Positions 11,893 to 22,900 of a DNA stretch of 64,000 nt are shown piece by piece. The DNA lies in assembly GCA_025917655.1 (NCBI GenBank), contig CP084613.1, positions 4,628,501 through 4,692,500 on the forward strand. Direction: 5' to 3'. The stretch comes from Chlorella sorokiniana. Its lineage: Eukaryota; Chlorophyta; Trebouxiophyceae; Chlorellales; Chlorellaceae. The notes beneath the pieces are model-generated. The model did no database searches. It had not been told where the DNA came from and saw only the letters and a program-made list of their open reading frames with translations. Each line of letters starts with the position of its first letter. Position 1 is the stretch's first letter. A program made the translations under genes and the position numbers.

Positions 11893-12129
11893 CGCTGAGA
11901 CGCTCGGCAGAAACACAGCAGCAAGGGAGGCCACTTCCGTTGGGCGCCTGGCCGGCGTGCTTCTTTGCTGCTGCAGTGGCTGCCTCTGCAGGAAGCCCGC
12001 CTCAGCTGCCTCTCGGCGCGGCGCCGCTGCTGCCGCCTCAGCCCAGCGGCAGCGCCGCCGCCAGCATGTTGGGCTGCACTGGCTGCCTGCTTCCAGTTGG
12101 GCTGCAGCGAAGCACAGCCCTCCGCAGCG

Positions 12130-15100
12130 TCAGCCCAGCTGCAGCGCCGCCGCCAGCTCATCGGCGGCGCAGCGGTCGCATGCGCAGGTGAAGCCGTAGT
12201 CTGCCAGCTGCTGGCGCCGCTCCTCCAGCGGGGCCTCCTCCTCTGGAGGGAGCAGCAAGTGAGAAAAACAAATAAACGAAACTTGGTTAACAGGCGACTA
12301 CAAAACAAGATCTGGGAATGGAAGAAGTGCGGTGGGGGACTGTGGCCATGGGTACAGCGCGGGGCATGTCACGCCCAGCCTTGGGAACGAGAAATGCTGC
12401 CGCCGCGGCTCCATTCAGCACAGCAGCCGGCGCAGCAGCGGCCTGCATGCTTCACTGCACGCATCGCTTGTCGCGCTCACCTATGTAGGACAGCAGCACC
12501 TCCTCGCCCGCAGCGATGTCCCGCAGGGCGAGGATGACGGCTGGGGTGGGGGTTTGGGTGGGGGTGGGCGGAATGTGTGTGTGTGTGTGGGGGGGGGGGG
12601 GCGGGGGCGGAGGGGTGCAGGCAGTTTGTGTGTAGGGTGAGAGTGTGTGTGTAGGACCCACGCGAAGAGGGCAGAGACAGAGTGTGAGCAGACGCATGCA
12701 GGAGCACCAGCAGGGCAGGACAGGGGCCACAGGGGCCATCCGCTGCACACATCCCTGCGCCCCAAGCAGCTGTCGCCCTTTCAACCTGCAGCCACGAGAC
12801 GCAGCCTGTTCCCGCCCCCAGCCTCACCGCCGCCATCCACGTCCTCCCGCCGCTTGAAGGCCTCGGCGTTGGGGGCGCAGCTGTGGTTGCAACAGCTGCG
12901 GGGGGGATGGGTGGGGGTGGGGGTAGTGGGAGCGGGGGGGGATGGGTGGGTGGGGGTAGTGGGAGCCGGAAAAGGGGAGGGGAGGCGGGGCGGGGCAGAG
13001 GGTGAGGCCTGCGCAGCCTCGACCGTGCAGGCAGCGATGAGCGTTGCCGGGCCTTTCCTGCTTGTGATAAGCAGCACGCACCTGTGCAGCGCATAGAACG
13101 CGTTGCCGGCGCAGCTGGGGAGCTCCTCAGGCAGAGCATCCACAAAAGGCTCTGCAGCGGCGGCGGTAGCAGTGACTCATGGCCGGGCGGACCTGCGCTG
13201 CTTCACCGCGCGCTGCTGACACCCGCAGCCCGCCCGGCCCCAGCTCCCAGCGACTTTGACGCACGGCACCGTAGGCCGCAACACATGGAAACGCGGTGCA
13301 GGTACATAGGCTGCGCGCGCAACAGGACCACCAGCCTTCCCTGTCGGCTGCGTAGCGCCTTTATCCGCCACTGACCGCCTCCCGCTTCTCTTGGCCCCAT
13401 GCACTGTCCACCATGCGCTGCACACCCACCCAGTACACCCAACCCCACCCTCAAGTGATGCAAAGAAACGCATGCCACGCTGAAAACACACAGCGTCCTC
13501 ACCCGCCACTGCGTAAGCCGCATGTCGCTCCTCGGGCGGCAGCTCATCCAGAAGCTCCAGCCAGGGGTGCACGGGGCTGCCCACAAACACGTCCAAGTTG
13601 TTCAGCTCAAACATGCCTGCAGATGCATGAAGACAGCATACTTCTCAAAAAATCATAAAGGGAGAGAAACAGAACAACATGGCGTGCAGCCAGATGCCAG
13701 CCCGCTGTTCGTCGATGGCTGCAGGCATGGCGGCCTGATGGGCCAAAAGCCATGCCGTGAAGCAGCACGGCAAGGCAGCTGCTAGCAGGCGCACCGATAA
13801 TGCTGCCCCAGACGGGCAGCTGCAGCAGGGCGGGGTATCGGGCAGCCAGCGCCGGCGGCAGCGCGTCCGTCAGCAGCTGCAGCGCATCCGCCGCCAGCTG
13901 GCGCATGTCTGCGGCTGCTTCGGGCGATGGCGACCCGACCTCCCACCACGGCGCTTTGTGCCCGGCCGCAAACGGCTGCCACGCCGCCAACAGCGCTTGC
14001 CAGCAGGCCTCATAACTTGGCTCGGTGCTGCTGCCGCCGCCGCTGCTGCTCCCAGCAGCCGCGCTCCGCTGCCGCCGTCGCCGCTGCTCCCCAACTGGGG
14101 CAGCTGCTGCTCGGCTGCCAGCAGCACACGCGCCACAACGACGGCGGCCAGCCGGAAAACGTCGTTGGTGTCGTCGGCGAGCCGCAAGAACTCTATCAGC
14201 CCGGCACGGCGGCCCTGCAACTGCTGCGCGGCCCCGCTATGTTGGTGGCCGCATGTGCTGCCCACGACGGGGCCTTGCCCTTCCCGCCAAATTGCCGCCG
14301 GTGTGGCTGCTGTCAGGTGCATCGGCCTCGCCGCCGCCTGGGCCCAGGCACAGCAGCTGGTGGTACTGCTGCCATGCAGCTTCCGCGCAGGCCTCGCCGC
14401 AGTACCATTCCTCCGCGCAGCCGCCGCGGCAGCGCGTGGGCGGTGGCAGCGGGAACGCCGCCGAGTGGGACAGGCGCAGCTGCCCTGAAGCAAGGGCGTC
14501 TATTGCGCTTTCCTCTAGCGCCAGCGCCGCAGCCACATGCGACCCGCCCTCGCTGCAGCTGTCGCTGCCGCACTCGCTGCCGCTGTCAGACGCGGCTTCC
14601 TCGGCCGCGGTCGCGGCGGCTCCACAGCGCACCGCGGCAATGTGCCGAGCCAGCTGCTGCTCCAGGCTGCCGATGAAGCGAAAGCAGTGGGAGCACACCC
14701 ACGCCTCTGCAGGTAGGAAAGAAGCCGAAGAGGCAGTGATGCAACATCACGTTGCAGTAGAGGGATAGAAGCAGCAGCTCAAGAATCAAGGGGACGGCGT
14801 GAGGCAGCCAGGGCAGCCAGGGCTGTGAAGCCAGGGCGGCTGCAGCCGCACCCAGGCGATTGGCTGTGTGCTGAATGGCAGCCAGCGGCGGCTCGCGGAA
14901 CAGCAGCTCCCCTTCCTTAAAAACCTGCGAGGCAGTGGCAGCGTGCATGCAGATTACATCAATTCACAATGAACGGATCATTACAGCGCGGAGCAGGCAG
15001 GGGTGACGTTTAATAATATGCTCAGGCAGGTGATGGGTCCAGTGCCGGCTTGGCGGCGACAGGCCGGTCCTGCGGAGTTCGCAATCAATGTCGTACCTTG

Positions 15101-15415
15101 GTGGCGAACACGCCCTTGCCCTTGCCGCCACCAGAGTCCAGCCGCACCTCCAGCCCAAGCCCGGCTGTCAGCTGTAGGGAGAGGAGCAGGCGAGGAGCTG
15201 GGCTGTGCCAATGACCGGCAGCGGCGGCAGCAAAATGGAACCCACGCCCTCGCTGCGACATGCTTCCCGCGTCGCAATATGGATGCATCGCTTTTGCATG
15301 TCTTTTGTGTGTTTCCGCCCGCCATGCAGTCACGCACCTGGTCATAGCGCGAACGCTGCAGCAGGGCGGGCGGCGCAGCCAGCAGGAGCTGCACCTGAGC
15401 CTCAAGAGTTGCCAT
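12130..15415 (-). CDS. ATXR2: ATXR2-like SET-domain protein methyltransferase
   Basis: A plant ATXR2-type lysine methyltransferase, with a SET domain split by a Cys-rich MYND-like insert; family members act on histones in the nucleus. Reading from 15415: MATLEAQVQLLLAAPPALLQ; the SET start EVRLDSGGGKGKGVFATK then VFKEGELLFREPPLAAIQH; a first zinc half CSHCFRFIGSLEQQ near 14690; an acidic Ser/Gly/Ala insert; a second half CRGGCAEEWYCGEACAEAAW near 14420; the family-typical ADDTNDVFRLAA near 14190; MFELNNLDVFVGSPVHP at 13615; the cofactor-binding NHSCAPNAEAFKRRED near 12860; LRDIAAGEEVLLSYI near 12490; and a post-SET EERRQQLADYGFTCACDRC ending at a TGA at 12130. The NHS and SYI motifs are intact, so the enzyme could be active. 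The frame steps near 14220 and in low-complexity segments. Introns carry long C/G runs. The start is the Met of the first exon with a good donor. Confidence 0.85.
12574..12601. repeat. TG microsatellite followed by a G run
   Basis: A (TG)n tract of about 15 bases runs into about 13 G in an intron of the ATXR2-like gene. It reads as C run then CA repeat on the sense strand. Confidence 0.7.
12897..12965. repeat. G-run tract in an ATXR2 intron
   Basis: Two similar segments of GGGT/GGGGGAT runs occur in tandem. The G runs lie on the strand opposite to the transcript. Confidence 0.5.
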
Positions 15416-15929
15416 GAGGACCGATGTTTGCCAAATCGGCGGGCAAGCGAACACAGCAGGATGCAACCTTGCCACCGCCACGTAGCACAGCAGGCTGAAC
15501 GTTCTCCCAAACACAAATTGAGGACCTCCATGTGGCAAGGAACGGACAGCAACTAGTAACATTACAGAGGATGCTAAGCATGCGGGTATGTTTCACTCTG
15601 GATCAGTAGACAGACGCGCAGGAAAGGTGAGGCGGAAGGGGCAATCAGGCAGGGCATTGAAGCAACGTGCGGGAAGCTTGAGGCACTAGTATCGTGGCTT
15701 GTATGTCAGGCGTCGGCATGCATGCATGCCCACTGCATGCGAGCGCTCGCTGTGCTCATCGTCAGCAGAGCGTTGGGTCGGAAAAAAAGGGCGTCATGCA
15801 TTGGGGCGGGTCTTGGGGGCTGTGAGGGACGGGCCAGGGCATGGCGCCTGGCGTTGCGGTTAGTCGCTGCAGCACGGGACGGGCCCTGGCCGCGCCCAAC
15901 ATGGATAGCCGAGCTTCAAAAAGCGCTGC
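15416..15929. other. Spacer between transaldolase and ATXR2
   Basis: Both neighbours read leftward. The spacer holds the transaldolase 3' UTR, a TGTAA on the minus strand at 15562-15566, and the ATXR2 promoter. A GCATGC-rich patch lies at 15715-15740. No gene is supported. Confidence 0.4.
15562..15566 (-). terminator. Possible TGTAA poly(A) signal of transaldolase
   Basis: TTACA on the plus strand lies 364 bases past the transaldolase stop. The distance is long, so the assignment is tentative. Confidence 0.3.
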
Positions 15930-18900
15930 TCACGTGTTCTGCTTTTCCACCGCCACGGCGATAAGCTCTTCCAGCTTGCGCTGGTCGGCTGCAGTTGGGG
16001 AGGGCCAGCAGCGGGCAGGCACACCAGTGGTCAGCACCAGCGGCTGCAGGGGCAGCCCTCCTGGATTCTTCTGAAGGCTGCCACCTGCCGCCTCCTGCCA
16101 CACAGCGTCCCTGAGCAAGCACAGCTCAGACATGCAGAATTAACGCAAAGACAGGGGCTGTCTTGACCCCCAACATTCGCCCCATGTCCCCGGCTTCAAC
16201 AACGCCACCATCATCCCCACCCACCCGCAAAGTTGTCAATGCCCTCCTGCAGCTTGTCCACCGCCATCTGGTCCGCGCCGTGCAGCTCATCAAACTTCTC
16301 GCGAGCGAAAAAGTCCATGCGCACGTGCTCGTCCTCGCAGCCACCCTAGAGGCAATGTCAAAGGGAGCAGTAATGTTTGTGGGTTGTGGGGTGGGCTCAG
16401 GGGACAGCCACAGAGAGAGATGACCCAGGGGCGGCCCTGAGGCGCAGGCATGCGTGTGGGTCGGTGCGGTGCGGGGGCAAAGGCGGCTTTTGTGCGCCAC
16501 AGGCAGCAGGTGACAGCTCAACGGCGCACCATGCGCGGCCAGAGCTTGTAGGGCAGCGGGTCGGTGCTGGCCTCCAGCTCCTTGAGCAGCGGCGGCGCGA
16601 TGGTGATGTTGTCACATCTGCGGGTGGGGGAAGGGTTTAAGCAGCAGGGGGAGCAGTGAGGCACAGGGTGGGGCTGGCGTTGGCCAGCTGAACCTGCCCT
16701 GCCTGTCCTGCAGCTGCCTGTCACTGTTGCCTACTTGCAGGCCATACTGGCCGGCGCCGGATGTCGGCCAGCCCATGCGGTGCCGGTCTGCTGCTCATAC
16801 CGTCCAAGCCCACCTCTCTTCGCCCACTTGAACAATCCCAACCCCCGATTGCACTCCACGACCTGTTCCTGCTGCCTGCGCTCTAGCTGCACCCAAGAAC
16901 AGCACGCAAGGAGCTCACCCCGCCAGCTCCCGGATCTCGCCGATGTTGCGGAAGGACGCGGCCATGACGATGGTGTTGTAGTTGTACCTGCAAGGAGGGA
17001 AAGTAAAGCAAAAGTACAATCAGTACAACTGCGTGCGGGACAACACTTATGTGGCTGGTGCTTGTAAGTTTGCAAAGCGCAGGGTGGCAAAGCGCAGGGT
17101 GGCGGGCCTGCGGCAGCCGCAGCAAGCGGGCGGCAGCGGATAGCACGCTGGCGATGCTGGCAGCTTCTTCCCAGCTTCCCTCACTTCTTGTAGTACTTGT
17201 AAATGCGCTTCACGCTGGCCACGCCAGGGTCCTGCAGCGATGAGGGCGGCAGCAAACAGTCGAGGGATAAACAATGCGCTTGGCCTTCCTGCACTTGGCT
17301 CCCCACTGCCAGCCCGCGCTATACATCATCTTGAGATGTGCCTCGCGCTCAGATGTCTTCCACACGCACAAGCGCGCACACACCCGTGTTTGGCATGAAT
17401 GCAAAGCAGAAAGCAGGCCCTGCCCTCCCAACCCCTGCACGCCAGCCACCACACCTCCTCGGGTGTGAAGTCCCGCCCCTCCTTCTTCTTGTACCAGTCC
17501 ATAATGCGGCCCACAAAGGGAGAGATGAGGGCGGCGCCCGCGTCGGCGCAGGCAGCGGCCTGCACGCGGCAGCAAGAAGGGGGAATATACGTTAAAAAGA
17601 TGTAGTCGGGGGTGGCGGGAGGCCCATAACGCGCAGCCAGAAGCCCAATAAGGCAGCTGGCAGCAGAACAATGAGCTGGGATGGCGCTTGCATCCACGGC
17701 GCCCTCACCTGGGCAAAGGAGAAGAGCAGGGTCATGTTGCAGTCGATGCCCTCCTGCTGCAGCATCTCGCAGGCACGGATGCCATCCCAGGTGGAGGCAA
17801 TCTACGGGGGGGAGAGGGGGTACAGTGGTGAGGCTGGGTTGTGTGTGTGTATGTGTCGTGGGTGGTTGGGTGGGTGGGGGCCGTGGGGAAGGGTAGGGGT
17901 GGGGGTGCATCGACTGCTGGCGCCCCTGCTGGCGGCAGCAGCGCCAAAGATTGAAGCACGAGGTCGGACAAAGCACGCACCTTGATGTACAGGCGCTTGG
18001 GGTCCACCCCCGGTTGACGTACAGCTCGACCAAGTGCAGAGCCTTGTCGTAGGTGGCCTGCGGTACAGCAGTACGGTGCGGCATACAGGAGTGAGTGACA
18101 CATTTCTGCAATAGTCTGTTGACAAACATCACATGCATCGCACTGAGCCGCAGCGGCGCTTGTCGCGGCTGTAAGAGGCGCAGTTGGGGGAGTGCTCTGT
18201 CCGCCCCCGCCTCAATGAGCAAGCTTGCCAGAAGGCCCGGCTGCCCCGCGTGTGCCCCAGCCCCCTCTCGCCTGTGCATCGTGTGAAAGGTGCGCATCCA
18301 CCTCGGTGGACACCTGCAGCGCGAGAAATAGGGGTGGGGGCGGGGCGCGTCACCGCCTGTCTGCAGGTAGGCTGCACTCACGGCTCGGCACTGAACACAC
18401 TGCGACGCAGCATGCGGAGGTGCACCCCTGCTGTTGCCTTCTACCCGCCTGGTAGGGCTGGTCCGAGTGCTGGTCTTGCCACCCCTTCCTGCCCATGCCC
18501 CTGCCACCTTCACCTTGGCACCCGCCAGCCACCCGCCAGCCCACTTACCCGCCCCGGCACGATGTTCAGCAGCTCGGTGCCGATGTTCACCGCCAGCTGG
18601 TCGGCGATCAGGGAGTGGGGCCTGCGGAGCGTGCAGGAACAGAAAGCGACGTGTTGAGTGTGAGGCAGTGAGGTGCTGCCACGAGGCCTGGTGCCTGCGC
18701 AGCAACCCGCGATGCGGCCCGCTGCCCAGCCTACCACCGCTCCTCCCCCCCTCCTCCCCCCTCCATACACACATGCACACCATTCCCCCTACACACAGCC
18801 CCCGCGTGCCGCACCTGGCTCCCTCTGGGTTGCCCCGCCGCCGCTCTTGGTAGATGGCGTCTTCCAGCAGGGGGCGTAAGCAGGGTCCTGCATCGCCTTG

Positions 18901-19658
18901 AGCACCAGGCTGCGGCAGCAGGACGTGTTGTGTGGGGGGAGGGGGCAAATTAGAGGCTCTGCACACGTCGGTGGGAACAGCCAGGCGCAGCCAATGGCAC
19001 GAGAGGGCTGCTCGGGCAGGTCAAAGGCACAAGGTTTGACGAAGCCCGGGGGTGCTGAGGCGAGCGTGGGCGTGCCTGGGGTTGGTGGTGCAGTCAACGG
19101 GGCGGTAGCGCTCAATCGCCCGATCTCCCCTGTGTCCGCCACCACCTTGCTCATCTGCCGCAGCATCCAGCTGGTTGGCGGCCTGCATGGGGAGAGAGGG
19201 GGCAAAGGGGCTGAGGCGGAGCCTTTGCAGGTGCGAGGCTGCGCTGAACGAAGCGGCGAATAAGGGTGAGGGTGCCAAAGGCCTCCATGGCATATCGATT
19301 GGATGCATGAGTGCGGATGCCAGAGCAACACGGTCTGCCTATATTCTGTTGGCAAGCTGTGTTTGCTGCTTGAGTGTTCCAGAAACACCTGGCACCTGGT
19401 GGGCGACCCTGCTCGGCAACGGGCGGGCGACCCCTGTGGTCGCACCCCGCGGCCTAAAAGGTCGCGCGGTAACTCTTTAGGCTATGCAACGCAAACCCTT
19501 GCCTTTGGAGCGGGCGGAGCGGCCCCTGGCGCCTGTTGTGTCTCCTCCAGGTAGCTCGCCACGCGCACGCTGCCTGCCCGGCGGGCTGCGCGGCGCTGAT
19601 GAACTGCGGGACCAGCGGCCTGCAGCGTTGGTCGCTGTGGAGGGAGGACAGCTTGCAT
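15930..19658 (-). CDS. TAL: Transaldolase, probably plastid-targeted
   Basis: Transaldolase (EC 2.2.1.2) moves a dihydroxyacetone unit between sugar phosphates in the pentose phosphate pathway. Exon 1 starts [16 protein letters not shown] and continues with an [14 protein letters not shown] stretch that looks like a chloroplast transit peptide. Then follow: VVADTGEI and [12 protein letters not shown] near 19100; [14 protein letters not shown] near 18890; [20 protein letters not shown] near 18580; [12 protein letters not shown] near 18290; RLYIK at 17990, which carries the Schiff-base Lys at the exon end; [20 protein letters not shown] near 17780; [20 protein letters not shown] near 17500; [19 protein letters not shown] near 16950; and a C-terminal exon ending VAVEKQNT at 15930. 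The order and motifs match the TalB class. The frame is broken at about 18009, 18872, 19121 and 19165, each fixed by one extra base, so assembly error is likely. The exon 1 donor is unclear. Targeting is inferred. Confidence 0.88.
17862..17910. repeat. G-run tract in a transaldolase intron
   Basis: GGGT/GGGGGT runs follow a short TG-rich tract. They lie antisense to the gene. Confidence 0.45.
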
Positions 19659-19964
19659 GTTGGGCAGGTATGGCAGAGAGGCGGGGATCGGGTAACCGCA
19701 GCACTGCCACAGGCAATCAAACGATTTCAGAACAGTAATGGGCGATACGTAAGGGGTGAGAGAGCTGAGCGAGGTGGGCTAAAAAAGTACACTTTGGGGG
19801 CGGGTTTTCTTAGTAGCATCTGAGATCCGTGGGCGTGCACTGATCGATCCCCGATACTTGAAAGTCGTTATCGAACACAATACTTTGATCCAAAGCGGTG
19901 CATGTCGGAAACCCCACTTTGCCGTGCCTTGTGTTGCCCGTGAACCCGCTTGGCAGCACTTGGC
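19659..19964. promoter_or_regulatory. Divergent promoter region, transaldolase / FAAH
   Basis: The 306 bases between two divergent start codons must hold both promoters. The middle part (about 19740-19900) is less GC-rich than its surroundings and includes a CTAAAAAAG stretch near 19780. No defined element was recognised. Confidence 0.4.
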
Positions 19965-22900
19965 ATGTTCTCAAGCACATGCATAAAGACACTGCCACCA
20001 GTGGAAGACGTGCCAGACGACGGCAGCTATGACGAACCTTTTCCGCTGCTCAAGTTGCATGCCCCCGTCGTAACAGGTGCGAGTTCTCTGAAATTACTGC
20101 TGGAATTTGCATTGAAAGTGTTCCGCGACGTCCCGCTAGTAGCGGACGACATGCCCCGCCCATGTGCTGGCCCGCAGGCGTCGCCCTCAAGCTCTTTGTA
20201 GCAGTGGCGGAGAGCCCCTTGGCCAGCCTATCCGCAGTCAGCTGATGCGCAATAACAAGGTTCCGCAGGCAAGCCTTCTGCGCTGGCAGCGGCAGTTTCT
20301 TGAACAGCCGTTGTGCCATCTTGGAAACCGCGACGTTCCCCTCGGCCCGGCCACCCCTGCTTTTGAGGTTGTCTTCATGGTCATCAACCCAATCCTTTTT
20401 CACGACTGCAGATGCTCGAGGAAGTGTTTCTTCCGGAACGACCCACATTCCAGCCCAACACGGCTGGCTGGGCGGCCGAGGACACCTCTGACCTTGCCCC
20501 TCTGGGCGACCTGCCTGCCGCCGAGCGCGCCGTCGCCGCGGTGGCCACCCTACAATCCTTCTGCTCTCAGCTGGAAAGCATAGCAAACACACCGCACGAC
20601 GGCGGCAGCAGCGGCAGCAAGGGCAAGCGGCACTGCACGGCGGCAGACTTCCGGGGCGCGTATGCTGCGGGCACCGTCACACCCGCCCAGGTGGCTGAGA
20701 ACATCATTGCAGCAGTGGCCGCCAGCGAGGCGCAGGTGGGTTGCCCGCTGTGGTTGGGGCCGGGCTGGGAGCATGGGCTGGCGCTGGCAACAAAACGCTT
20801 CCACTCGCTGGCCTGGAGGGGCCGGTCAGTGCATCTGGCTGGGTGCCGTGTTGTTTTCCACTGGAGCCTGGAAGGGGTAGATATGTGTTGATCAGCCATG
20901 TAACATGGCACCCAGGACACTCTCCCTGCATGCAGTCGCCCCCATGCGCTTCTTCGTGGCACACGACCCCGCTCACCTCCGCGCCCAGGCCGCCGCCGCC
21001 ACGGAGCGATGGGCCCGCGGCAAGCCGCTGTCGCCGCTCGATGGCGTGCCGTTTGCAGGTGCGCTGCAGGCAGCAGAAACTGTTTAAGACGCTAGTCCTG
21101 CACCCTCTGCGCCACCGACTCACCTGCACTCCACCCATATCCCCACTTGCATTCTCAGCTATCGCATTCGACCTTTTACCATTGCACGTGCCTGCCTGGT
21201 CCCCCGACCGCCCCTCATGCCACCCACCTCCCACCCCCACCAACACATGTGGAAGATAGCTGCCGGGCGGTTTGCCTGCTTTGAATTCTCAGCGTGTATC
21301 CCTCAAACTCGCACTGGACTCTGCTTGGTTTACTTCTTTCCTTGCTGCAGTCAAGGACAGCTGCGATGCGCTGCCCTACCCCACTACCGCGGGCACCGCA
21401 TTCATGGCAGACTGGTGGGCGGGGCCAGTGCGGGGCTCGACGCTGTGGCTCTTGGGCCTGCCCGGCTGAGATTGTACTTCCACCCCGCTTGCCATCTATT
21501 CGCCCCTTTTCTTCCGAACGTTCTACCTTCTGGGAGAACCAGCGCCGAGTAGCTCGCACCTCGACCTTGGGCGCGGCAACCCTGGCAGGACCCCCTCCCC
21601 TTGAGCGCAGGCGAAAGCCTGTCGCCGGCCTGGCGGGGGTGCAGGCACTGATGGATGCAGGGGCGATGCTAGTGGGCAAGGCGACGCTGCATGAGATAGG
21701 TGGGCGGCGGCGGGTCGGTCCCCTCCACACAGCAGCAGAGTATGCAGCAGCAGACAGGATGCCGATGTGTGTGAAAGGGAACAGGGCCAGGCGGTGGGCC
21801 GGTTCAGCATGCATCTCGCCGCTGCCTGCCTGCCGAGCAGCAAGACTGCCGTTGCCGCGCCGTTCCAACCCGTATGCGCAGGCCTGGGCACCACAGGGCT
21901 CAACACCGTGACGGGCACAGCACGCAACCCGCACAGCACCGGCCACCACACGGGCGGCAGCAGCAGCGGCAGCGCCGCGCTCGTGGCGGCCGGCATCTGC
22001 CCCTTCGCCGTGGGTGAGCTGCAGCGCTGCAGTTGTCCCTGGTACTGGGAAGTTTGCTGCGGCGCTTCTATGCTGCACTCCCGCCTCGTTCCACCCTGGG
22101 AAAGCGAGCGGGCTTGCGGCCCGCCTTGCACGTGCAGGCAGCGACGGCGGCGGCAGCATCCGCATCCCGGCTGCGCTGTGCGGTGTGGTGGGCCTGAAGC
22201 CGACGCACGCACGAGTGGGCACAGCCGTGGTGAGCGGCGGTGCGCCTGGGCTGAAAGAAAGAAAGAATTACGCCCGTAGGCGTGGGTTGAAGTCGCCGTG
22301 GGCTCAAGTGCCCTCAGCGCCTGTGGGCATCATGGCATTAGCGTTGACGCGTGTTGCGCCAGGCTACGCTTCACCCTAACCCCGCGTGCGCCTGGGCTGC
22401 TGCGTGGCTTTGTATGAAAGCGGCCTCGCCGGCTGCTGGCCCTCCACAGGCGCAATGCCATGCTACCACCCGCTCCTACTGTCTGCCTCTCGTGTGCCTG
22501 CCCGGCTGCAGGGTACGCCCCCATTGACCAAACCGTGTCGGTGTTGGGGCCCCTGGCAGCGACTGTGCAGGTGGGACAGAGCTGCATCCTCCAGCGCTCT
22601 GCCCGCTGCATGCTGCCATACGCCAGCAGCCTCGTGATTGTTGTTGTTCCCCGTTTAGCCAGGATATTGGGGCGGGATGTTGCGCTGCTCTTTTGCGGGA
22701 GCAGCTGCCGCTCAGCGGCGCATGTTTTTCAGCGGTGTTTGTTTTTGCTCTCCATCGTCCTCTGGCATGGCACCTTGTGCCATTAAAACCCTGCAACGCC
22801 AATCTTTCCGGCCTGATTAACGTTCTTTGGTCGCTGCTTCCCGCAGGACGCCGCCCTCATGTACGCCGTCCTGGCCAACACGGGGCATCGCCCGAGGCGG

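Larger units (their letters stand above)
11704..12129. other. Convergent 3' spacer, TPR-J gene / ATXR2
   Basis: No gene is supported. The plus-strand gene ends at 11703 and the minus-strand gene at 12130. Their poly(A) signals lie 29 bases apart, so the two 3' UTRs nearly meet. Confidence 0.55.

Noticed and set aside
17326-18966. 546-residue minus-strand frame in transaldolase
   Set aside because: It runs through transaldolase exons and introns without a break by chance. True exons use parts of it, but the whole is not a protein.
21215-22222. Minus-strand frame inside the FAAH gene
   Set aside because: Antisense to well-identified amidase-signature exons.
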